Assembly: GCA_016987375.1 (NCBI GenBank)
Contig: PJRA01000048.1
Location: forward strand, 1,238,662 to 1,268,348
DNA length: 29,687 nt
Direction of reading: 5' to 3'
Source of the DNA: Brachionus koreanus
Taxonomy: Eukaryota; Rotifera; Eurotatoria; Ploima; Brachionidae
Shown here: positions 1 through 8,929 of the stretch, one piece after another
How the letters are laid out: every line of letters starts with the position of its first letter
How positions within the stretch are numbered: position 1 is the stretch's first letter
Position numbers and translations under genes: made by a program
The notes under the pieces: generated by a model
Databases searched by the model: none
Told to the model about the DNA's origin: nothing
The model's input: the letters and a program-made list of their open reading frames with translations, nothing else

Positions 1-510
1 CGACTTTGATAATTGAAAAAGAGGCTTAGACATACCTCGATCAGATATGGCTATCCAAACAAACACCTTCTTTGGAAACTTCTCTTTTCCAGCAAACCGA
101 ACACTGTCCGGACTAGTAGACTTGTCATTTGTGTAATATCCAGCATTTGCCGGCATGTTGTCGGCCGCCAAAGTAGAGTACTTTTCGTCGTCCAAAATAA
201 GCGAACATGGTGAACGATATAGCATATTTGAAAGTTTTTTACTCAATTTCTTGGCTTTCTCATGCTGTACGGCGCTATATTTTGTTTTTTTTTCACGTTT
301 ACGATATGAAATATACATTTTTGTTAACTGCCGTCCAACTGTTGTCTGGTGGACATTATATTTTCTTGCTAGACGCCTTTGACTCGCTCCAGTTCGGTTA
401 TTGGTTAATCTCTTTAGTAAAGTGCGCCACAATGTCCGATTTTGCCATTTGTGAAATCATATTTTGACTGTTTTTGGAAAAGCCTCTCGTTCAGACACAG
501 AAAGTCCCAT
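1..510 (-). pseudogene. Tc1-like transposase relic (5' part, cut by window edge)
   Basis: Reading the minus strand from an ATG at 510 gives one frame that is open to the window edge except for a TGA at 457-459 (codon 18). It encodes a helix-turn-helix-like stretch (ASQRRLARKYNVHQTTVGRQ, about residues 35-55). This is followed by LILDDEKYSTLA, which matches the first catalytic Asp of DDE_3/Tc1 transposases, and by a Tyr-rich segment and VFVWIAISDRGMSKP, typical of the strand before the second Asp. The second and third catalytic residues would lie outside the window. Family assignment comes from these motifs. The in-frame stop suggests a dead copy, although a read from a different start cannot be excluded. 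I did not find a convincing terminal repeat or TA target duplication, although a CAGGGGATCAT-like stretch (minus strand, near 575-595) could be its end. Confidence 0.75.
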
Positions 511-1542
511 TTTAAAAATTTTTTTTGTAATATTATAGCTAATTTTTAGTAGTTTATAAATAAATATATAAATGATCCCCTGATCATTTGCATGATCGGG
601 CAAGTTAACTTAACTTTTGTCCATTTACTTATTCATCACCCGTTACTTCTACTTTTCAATATAATTTGGAAATCTTCCAAAGGTTTTTTACAGGGTTTTG
701 TACTAATTATCTCTAAACAATCTTTTAAATAAAAACGATTTTTTTCTTTAATCCATTATTTAAGGAATTATTATTTGATTACAGCCTAAAGTTCAAGGCA
801 TAGTGAATTTTTGAAAAATAAAAAAGTTTAATATAGGAATAACCTTTTTAGCTACAAATCTCGTTCAACTAAATTCATATGCTGATCCAAATATTGTGTT
901 TGAAAGCCAAAAATTCATTGCAAAATCATTAAAATTATATTGAGTCAAAAAAGGGTGATTTTAAAACAAATTAGTGTCACAAATTTTATATGAGTACGAG
1001 GCCTTTTAAATTTTTTTCAAATATTATTATTATTTTTATCATTAAATAAAAATTTTTGAAACAATTTTTTCAAGTTCTTATTTTTAATGAAGTATCAAGA
1101 TAAAACTCTTATAAAATTTTTCTAGGGTCAAAATAATATCTTAATTCATTTCAAAAAGAGTTTAAATTCGACACTACTAAATACATTCATGTCATCTAAT
1201 CGCTTTAGGTCTGATAGATGAAAGTAATCATGAATATAAATTTCTAAAATATTCGTACTAAACAAAAAACAACTTATAATAAAATCATGTTATTCAATTT
1301 ATCGTAGCTGAGCAATAAAAAATAAATTTGACAAATATAGAAGAAAAATTTATAGATAAATTAGAGTTTTGATCAGATGATTTATTATAAAATGGATATT
1401 TAACTGTCCATTATTCTTATTTCAATTTGTCCATGGGACTTAAACTTTAATTAAATAAATAAATAAATTATAAATAAAATTAGAATCATCGTAATTAAAA
1501 CGAGAACTCTCTCGTTTAAATTAATACCTTTTTATTATCTTA
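511..1542. other. Gene-free AT-rich stretch
   Basis: No coding exon, RNA gene or clear repeat was seen here. The stretch lies between the transposase relic and the 3' end of the chitinase gene. Its right end probably holds the chitinase 3' UTR. The left 100 bases may belong to the Tc1-like element. Confidence 0.5.
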
Positions 1543-3623
1543 CTAATTTTTAGATGTTAAAAATAAAAAAAAAAACCCTATAAAATTAATTAACAAAATA
1601 TGTCGTACATCAATTAGCAAAAAATATGCACTGTTTTTAAATTCAGGTCTAAACGAATTATAAATTTGATGTGTTGTTCTGCTTTTTTTTGTGGTAGTAG
1701 TTGAGGTTGTTGTTGTAGTTTTGATCATAGCTTTTTTAAAGCAATCCCTAACGGCTCTGATTACCGGAAATGAACCATTTTTACAGAATTTACCATTAAA
1801 ATCATCCATATCCTTTTATTTGTTTTAAAATTATTTCTTTAAAAAATCAACAAAGTTACCAATGTCCTGAAAAGAAAAAATATTGTAGAAAATTTTATTG
1901 AAAAAATTACTAGAATAACTTACCAGAACATAGCACCATTCAAACCCTCGCGAACAACATATTCGCATTTGACTCTGGCTCCATCAGGATCATCAAAACC
2001 AATCCATGTTCCTTTTTTAAAAGCAATAGCAGATTGGTGCTGAGGATGCCAGTAGCGCTTAAATCCTTCATTTTGCAATTTCATGCAAACCTCAAAATAA
2101 GTTTGAATGCCCGATTCACCTAAATATCTACTCGTAAGGCCTCCATTGCCACCACCACTTTGTCCCCATGATTTTATTGGATCATCACCAGCAAAAGATC
2201 TTTATGAATATTTTTTATTTTTTAAAATTTCATGTATGTCATGTGAAATTACCGTCCATATGTAGGAATTCCAATTGAGAGTTTTTTTCTTGAACAACCC
2301 ATATCAATCCAATGGTAAATTGAGGAATTCTGGTCAACAAAATTTAATTTTGTTAAATGAAAAAAAAAATTTAATACAGTATTTAATTCTGCATCTTGAC
2401 CAGTTTCATCAGGAGTTCCATAAAGAGCAGCATGATGCCCTACTTTATTATACCATCCACCATACAAGTCCTAAATGAAAATTTTACATAAAAATATTTG
2501 AGATTTAGTTTAAAAAATTATTTACATATGTCATGACGTTTACAAAATCTAGATATCTATGAAAAATTATGGATCAAGTTGAAACAAAGTTTATTTTTAA
2601 ATAAAGTTTTATTTTACTTGCAAAGAGTTGGCACATCATACCCATGTTTTAACAAATACTCTCCGGCAGCAGTTGCAATGCTGGTCAATAAGCGTGGCTT
2701 ATTCGTTTTCTTTGCTTCTTCTTCGAACACTTCTCTCATTGTCTTATTTAAAACAATTTTGAACTATTAAAAATTTTACTTATAAATTTTAAATTTACTT
2801 TGGCCAAAAGACCAAATTTCTCTTTGTGTTCTGATGTAGGAAATTCCCAATCTAGCAAATAATTTTATCTATTTTGAAAATTTATTTCTCATTTGACAAA
2901 TAATACCCAAATCTATTCCATCAAAGCCCCATTGTCTACAAAATGTGATTACATTTTTCGAAAATTCTACTCTAGCCTCTTCGGATCCGACAATTCCTTC
3001 AAATTGACCTGCTTGTCCCCATCCTCCACACGAAATCATAATTTTCAAGCGTCTATTTTTTTCTTTTAGTTTCATAATTCGTTTGTACAAAGGCTATTTT
3101 TTTTAAATTCAAATAAAAATGCTATTAATATTTTAGTGCAATACTCCTTGTCCCTGGTAATCAGCGATATCATTTTGAATGGTATGCCGAATATTCCTAC
3201 CACCAATCATACCGAAAGCGTAAAGTATGTGGGTACACTAAAGAAATAGAAATTAATTTTTTAGTTTTAGATTCTTTAGATTTTTACTAGATCGGCTGGT
3301 ATGTCTTCCGGATAAAGCCGCGAATCTTCTATGTTTCTATGACTTCCCCAATTAGTATAGTACTTAAGAAAAGAAAACAATTTTTTTTAAATTTTTTTTA
3401 ATTAAATTTTTAATTGAAATTATACACAAATAGTCCTAAATTTTCCTTCCCTGGAAGCCTCTATAAATAAAATTGAAAAAATTAGAAAAAAATTTAATAA
3501 AAAAGGATAAAATCAACCATCATCGTCATCGTCATAATAGTCTGGAGGCAATTCCTGCATTGGTTCCGTTAGTGCATAGCTCAAAAGCGATAAATTTAAA
3601 AAAAAATAAATAACCAACTTCAT
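1543..3623 (-). CDS. Secreted GH18 chitinase, 13 exons
   Basis: A GH18 chitinase, which hydrolyses beta-1,4 bonds in chitin. Exons (minus): 3623-3518, 3460-3426, 3362-3288, 3237-3145, 3093-2907, 2851-2799, 2763-2618, 2556-2526, 2470-2378, 2329-2253, 2199-1924, 1866-1860, 1812-1543. Phases agree throughout and give about 482 aa. It starts with a signal peptide (MKLVIYFFLNLSLLSYALT) and a short acidic run of five Asp. The catalytic domain shows the family's blocks in order: YYTNW, KIMISCGGW, the DGIDLDWE active-site motif with its acid Glu, VNVMTYDLYGGW, GIPTYGRSF and GAMFWTLDMDDFNG. A Thr-rich run (about TTTTTSTTTT) and a hydrophobic C-terminus follow; no chitin-binding domain is visible. Secretion and a role in cuticle, eggshell or food chitin are inferences. 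One 48-nt intron (2377-2330) stays in frame if retained. The 3' end after the Thr-rich run is the least certain part. Confidence 0.9.
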
Positions 3624-5282
3624 TGTGTGCCAAAGCAAATCTAATAATTCATCTGAATCAAATATTTAAAAGAATAACTTTTAGTCGAATTTTCTAAGTT
3701 ATCAATAAACTATTAGCCTAATCCACATCGAGACATGTTTTGTTTGATTTAACCAAATAAAAACCACAATACTTTAGAGAACTTTATTTTTTGCCAATGT
3801 TAATCCAGCTCTATCTCTTAAGTACATACTAAACAAATAAACAACAAAGGATGAATGTCATTTAGTCATTATTTATCTGTTTGGCCAAAAATGAAGAGAT
3901 TAAAAACTGTGACCTTATATCTAATCGTTTTGCCCAATGCGAAAAAAATCAACAATAAAATAAAACACTTTTTTATCAATTTTCATTTTTGTTTTTATAC
4001 TTTTTTTTTTGATAAAATCTAATTAAGAAAATTCAAAATCTAAGGTTAAATAACCTAACACAACCACCAATTAGCTCTAATTCTTTTAATCTTTACTTAA
4101 TTTGACTCAAGGCTTAGTTGAATGGATTAGTAAAATAAAGTCAATGTAACAAAATAGATTTTAATTATTCTCAATTTTTTATTTAAAAAAATGGCATCTT
4201 CATTAATTTCAAAATAATTTATAACAAAACAATTGTTATTCTATAAATTAAACCAATTCGGACCAGTCTGTAAGGATTAGCATTTGACGATTAAAATTAA
4301 ATTTTCTTTTTTCTCTATTTATACGGCGTTTTTCGATTTATGGACGATCTGAGCAAAATTTTTGAATGAAGGTACATTGTAAAATATTCCTGATTTTCTC
4401 CTAAAAATGTTTTTATAATCATTAAATTTTTTTATTTAATTGAATTTTTTACTTTTAAAATTAGAGTTGAATTCGAACAATTTATTGGTAAAATCCAACC
4501 AATATCTTAAATTAATTTTTAAATCATTTATTGAGTGACTGCGAGAATTGATTCCTCTTTCAAAACACATCTAAATAAGGAAAAATTTTAATTTTTCTTT
4601 TAAAAAAAAATTATTTTTTCATTCATGAATCATTCATGAATTTTTTTTATAAATTTTATTAGTCATTTAAAAAAAAATTTCAGAATGTTACACATCTATC
4701 TTTGGATATTTTTTTTATTTATTCAAATTTTTTTTTGATAAATTTACCCCAAAATAATTCAAATTAGAAAAAGTTAAATCTGGTAAAAATTATTCAATTT
4801 TCTATTAATTTAGGATTTATTGGCAAAATTAATAATTATGTATACGTTAAACAAATATTATGTGGAAAGAAAAGTTCAATTTAATTTAAATAAATAATTT
4901 GAAATCATTTGAAATTTGAAAATAATTTTTTTATTTTACTAATAAAATTAAACTGACCGAATTTTATTCTAATTATTAATCTTTCCATAAAGGACGGTGC
5001 CGGATCTCCATTGAGACTAGGCCTATAATTTTGACGATGAAGATAATTTAATAAAAAATTAAAAAACCATTTGTTTTGTAGTATTTTTTATTGACTTTTT
5101 CCGAAAATATTTGATTTTGAAAAAAAATTGGATCGACGATCTGATTTTGTCCAATATAAAATGCTCAGTATAATATATTTGATTTTAAAAGAAAAAATGC
5201 AATAAATACAAAATTTTTTAAATTTTTTACGCAAATTTCAAATATTCGAAAAAATTTGAAACTAAATAAAAATTTTGGAATG
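3624..5282. other. Gene-free AT-rich stretch
   Basis: I see no exon here. It contains the chitinase upstream region and long A/T runs. The only structure noted is a small direct repeat of ATTCATGAATC around 4619-4640. A slightly more GC-rich island at about 4991-5025 has no coding sense that I recognise. Confidence 0.45.
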
Positions 5283-5881
5283 CCTCTTGAAAAATTAAGA
5301 GAGCGCTTTTGTCCCATACCTAACGGTTGTGTAAAAAGAGGTGATAAGAGCTAAGAATAAAAAATAATATAGAAAAATATTTGGATTTAAGGTCTACTAA
5401 TAGTCAGACTTCATTCTTAAAAATTGAGAATTTTCAATTACAAGGTTTTCCAAAATTGGACGTAGAGATTATTAAGAAAAAATTTACTTTCGGAAGATAT
5501 CAGCTTGAACAAGCGTACGGATATTTGGCAGAGCATTTCGAATCTAATGAAGAGTATCAATTTTTAGCTTGCGAAAATTTGATTACGGAAAAAGATAAGA
5601 AAATTATCTTCATTAAAATTCAGTCTCGTCATTCAAACAGCGTAAAATATTAAGTATTTGTAATGTATAAGCCAATCTCAAAAAGTTTAAATGATATTTC
5701 TTGGGTTTGTAGCTGTAAAATAGGCAAAAGGACTCTAGGGTGCTGTAGTCATGTAGCAGCATTAGTTTATTTAATGGGTGTAAGTATTTATGATACAGCA
5801 AGTATACTAAAACCTGGTTATAGATTGAAAAATGTCTTAGTTCTGATTTTAAATGACAGTGACGAAGAGGGTGATAATTAG
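5283..5881 (+). pseudogene. SWIM zinc-finger protein relic, probably transposon-associated
   Basis: Two open stretches in the same frame (from about 5348 to 5650, and 5654 to 5881) are separated only by a TAA at 5651-5653. The first holds FTFGRYQLEQAYGYLAEH and KIQSRHSNS. The second holds WVCSCKIGKRTLGCCSHVAA, a SWIM zinc finger of the CxC...CxH type. This block order is known to me from SWIM-type proteins found in many copies in invertebrate genomes, often linked to mobile elements. Just upstream, 5283-5350 reads LEKLRERFCPIPN in another frame, which would need a one-base shift to join. With a nonsense codon and an apparent frameshift, the copy looks dead. The final residues are acidic (NDSDEEGDN). 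The zinc finger is believed to bind DNA or protein; no function is claimed for this copy. Confidence 0.65.
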
Positions 5882-6759
5882 ACAATTAATACTGAAACTA
5901 CAATAAAACGATCAATTTCAAAGGCATCAGATATTCAAAATAATCCGACTATTACAAAAAAATGACTTAATTTTATATTAAAAAAATTTATTCAACAATT
6001 TTTCTCTTAATAAAAATTATATAAATAACTAATGTCTATTTTTTTATCATATGGTCCTTTTATAAATCGAAAACTAGGTCGCGCCCCAATTGCCTTTACC
6101 TGATTTTTTTTCCAGTAAATTCTTAATAAAAAATAATCAAAATTGCAAATTTTCAGGCACAGGCAATTAAGGCGTCATATCGGGCGAAAATCCTGAAAGA
6201 TCCTGCATACCTCTTTTTTTTGATCTAAAGATAAGAGTCTATTAAAAGACGACCTCTAAATTGAACACCGACCATCAATAATATCAAAAAATTTTTGTTT
6301 ATTTACAGGTCGTTTAATTAATTTTTAATGATGTCGCTTATAAGTTTCTTTAGAATCAAACTAACTTAGCTCCCCCCTTTGGATAATATTATGCATGCTC
6401 AAAAGAAGCATATAATAGCTCTCTTTAAATATATTTTTCTTATTCCTTTATTTATGACATCTTCATGTATTTGAAAGAAAAAAACATTTCTAATAAAAAA
6501 TAAACACATTCAGTTTAGCACAAACATTAACTTTTTCTGAAAGATTATTCAATTTTAAAAGTATATAAAGATAAAAAACTGATGGTACTTTCGATCCCGA
6601 ATTAGAGACAAAGCCAACCAATTGTCAAGAAAAAAAGAAAATTTGAATTTTTTTATTTTTTGAGTTTCCAAAAAGAATAATCAACTTAAATTAATACTAT
6701 AAATAGCTTGAATAATCAGCATATTTTTTAATTGCTACTGATTTCTTAGGTAATATTTT
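5882..6759. other. Gene-free stretch between SWIM relic and mariner relic
   Basis: No exon was recognised. It includes the inverted repeat listed at 6078-6178 and otherwise AT-rich sequence. It may include the remainder of whatever element carried the SWIM ORF. Confidence 0.4.
6078..6178. repeat. Imperfect inverted repeat, possible MITE or element end
   Basis: Left arm GCGCCCCAATTGCCTTTACC (6081-6100), continuing TGA, pairs with the reverse complement of TCAGGCACAGGCAATTAAGG (6153-6172), continuing CGTC. The arms match at most positions and enclose about 50 bp of AT-rich sequence. It is noticeably more GC-rich than its surroundings. The origin is unknown; it lies about 200 bp downstream of the SWIM relic. 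Confidence 0.5.
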
Positions 6760-7092
6760 AAGCTGGCTCCAGGCAGGGTGCTATAAATACAAAACTTTTT
6801 TCTAAACATTTATAAGGAATATATGATTCACTTCAAAAAAAAAAAATATCTATCTTTAAGAACCCTATTTTCCTAGCCAAGACCAAATTGAAGAAGAGAG
6901 GTGTCGTGAGCTTTTTGGTTCCAAAAGCCGTTAACTCTACAAGAGAAGAATTTAACTAGTCGCTGATCGATGGCTAAAGACTATAGAACAAAATGATTTA
7001 TATTTCAAGATTAGCTAACTATTGCTTTTTTTTTATTGATAAATTGAAAACTGCTTAAAAAATGCGCAAAACTTTTGACCCATCCATCAAAC
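6760..7092 (+). mobile_element. Fossil mariner element, internally deleted 3' part
   Basis: The segment DQIEEE...ELFGSKSR at about 6880-6945, followed by a C-terminal stretch resembling RWLKTIEQNDLYF, matches the last part of mariner transposases. The same DNA is present in reverse orientation at 10594-10750. Upstream, 6780-6840 matches the part of the second copy around 10930-10990, so the DNA that lies between them in the other copy (about 180 bp) is missing here. The 3' end shows AATGCGCAAAACTTTTGACC (7061-7080), the likely terminal inverted repeat when compared with 10594-10625. Stops and frame changes show that it is dead. Confidence 0.7.
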
Positions 7093-7600
7093 TTTCATAA
7101 ATTTTTTTTCAACTCGACAGTGTTCTTTACCAGAGAATTTTCTAATTATGTGAATATATGATCATTGGGTTGAATTTTTGTGAAGACATAAAAAATATCA
7201 AGTGACTAAATATACTATTCTAAATATATTTAGATGGATTTTTTTATTTTAATAATTTTATTAAATTCTTTTACATAATGTAAAAAATTGATCATTAACT
7301 AACAATTACATACCAAATTTATGTTCGAAGGATATTTTTAAATCTTGTGTCTCCATTAAAATCAAAAATTAGAAAATTTTTTATTTCATTTTAAATTAAA
7401 GGGAAAAAATCTCAAGACTAAATGCTGCATTAATACTAAAAGCTTGATTTTAATACAGACTCAAAAGCTAAAAATGTGGATGCAAATTAAGAATGTTTTA
7501 ACATAGGTGAGATGGTGTTTAAAGCATGTGTCAAAGTTGTCCTTCTGTTTATGAGCCTGCAATAACGAACAAAGAAATATGGCAATAAAAATAATTGCCA
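7093..7600. other. Gene-free AT-rich stretch
   Basis: No exon was identified. The right part (about 7500-7600) may hold the 3' UTR or a last short exon of the LETM1-domain gene. A CAG acceptor-like site lies near 7558, preceded on the minus strand by a pyrimidine-rich tract. Confidence 0.4.
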
Positions 7601-8607
7601 TTAAGAACAAAAAACAAAACAAATACAAACCGAATACATGTATTCTATTGGAATTTTGTCTAAATCTTGAATTAAGAGTTTTCTATCAGCCTCTCTAAGC
7701 CAATAAGCATAATAAGCCAAATTTGAGCTCTTTACTAGATCAAATGCTTTTCGGCTGTTTTCGATTTTTTCTAATAAAAACTTGTTCAAAAATAATTAAA
7801 TTAAATTTTTTCTTAAACCTTGTTAAATTTACCAAATGATCATAGCTAAGAAATTTAAGTTCAAATTCAGGTCTTTTCAGAATTGGTTTAAGTTCAAGAA
7901 CGTCTTCACACTTTATTTCTTCACCATCTTTTATCTTAAAAAAAATAGAAAAAAAATTCCTTAAAACAAAAATTAGAAACTTGTTTTATTTTTACTCTAT
8001 CAACAAAGTCAAACAAGAAATTTTTGGCCGCCGAGTCGTCTAGTTTTTCATCGGCATGAATTAACAACAATTCTAAAATAGTGCTATAGTGCTTTACTTT
8101 GTTATAGTAATCAATTTCGCCAAATTTCAAAATTTGCTCCAAAGTCCAAAACTGATTAGACAACAATTTATGAGGATAAGCATACCTTAAATATTTTTTT
8201 AAATTTATTTAAATATTGGAAATAATTACGCTATGGGTAAAACAATGTAATTTAGAACCGGAAATGAAGATATCAGCATAACAGGGGCAACTTTTTTCCA
8301 ATCACGAGGTACCTTTTCAAAGCAATTCAGCTTAGTTATCATTTGAGTCCAATATCTTAAGCTTCAAAATTACTTGGCGGTAAACTTCAACTTCTTTCCA
8401 AGACAAATTTTCAATCAGATCTGGTCTTTTCCACATTTTTAATTTCAAATTTAAAAAAGTAAATGTTTCTTTGGCAAAGCGTGTCGTGCCATTTCTCAAC
8501 ACGCTTATCAGTCGGTAGATTTTCGGGTAACGCTGCTGAAGTTTGCTTCCATAGGGCTTCAGTTTGACTCTGGGTGATCCAACAATGTTGCTAATTAACG
8601 CTCTCAT
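7601..8607 (-). CDS. LETM1-domain protein (LETMD1-like), mitochondrial
   Basis: Exons (minus): 8607-8374, 8330-8230, 8185-7981, 7934-7833, 7780 to about 7601, all with consistent phases and giving about 273 aa. The start ATG is at 8607. The N-terminus is basic and poor in acidic residues, compatible with a mitochondrial presequence. The LETM1 (ribosome-binding-like) domain pattern is clear: QRYPKIYRLISVLRNGTTRF, then LSWKEVEVYRQ, a hydrophobic segment (VMLISSFPVLNYIVLPIA) that would span the inner membrane, and YAYPHKLLSNQFWT. LETM1-family proteins sit in the inner mitochondrial membrane and affect ion balance or mitochondrial translation; this role is inherited from the family. The C-terminus is uncertain. 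Reading through gives a TAA at 7601-7603, but a splice to an acceptor near 7558 would replace the last residues. Full LETM1 has EF-hands and coiled coils that are absent here, so the short LETMD1 type fits better. Confidence 0.75.
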
Positions 8608-8929
8608 TTACAGTCTTTTTGAAAGCAGAAGAAAAATAACAAATTTCCTAGTTTAATAACAAATTTCAAAAAATTGTAACCAAAAAAAAAATTATTTAAT
8701 GAACTAAACTAGGCTCGTAAGATTTCTCGTTTTTGCTTCTGAGTATGCTTTGTTTAGAACTCAACGGGCCTGAATAATTCAAATTTTTCAAAGGCAAAAT
8801 AATTTTAACAAACGAAATAGAATTTGCAAAGTTTGGCAATTAAAGCGTATGCTTGAAAATTTACTAAAAATTAAAATGTGTCAAATTTTTTTATTTTGAA
8901 CAAAAAATTTTGACTAGGTTATTTAAAAA
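8608..8929. promoter_or_regulatory. Shared upstream region of divergent LETMD1-like and COG6 genes
   Basis: This 322-bp interval separates two divergent ATGs (8607 minus, 8930 plus), so it should hold both promoters and 5' UTRs. No TATA box stands out, in contrast to the secreted-family genes. Both neighbours are housekeeping-type genes, for which TATA-less promoters are common. Confidence 0.4.

Noticed and set aside
13..467. Plus-strand ORFs of 66-86 aa at the window start.
   Set aside because: They lie opposite the Tc1-like transposase frame and show no family features.
2330..2377. Continuous ORF through this part of the chitinase gene.
   Set aside because: The 48 bases have GT and AG ends and encode a low-complexity insert absent from GH18; splicing restores the family pattern.
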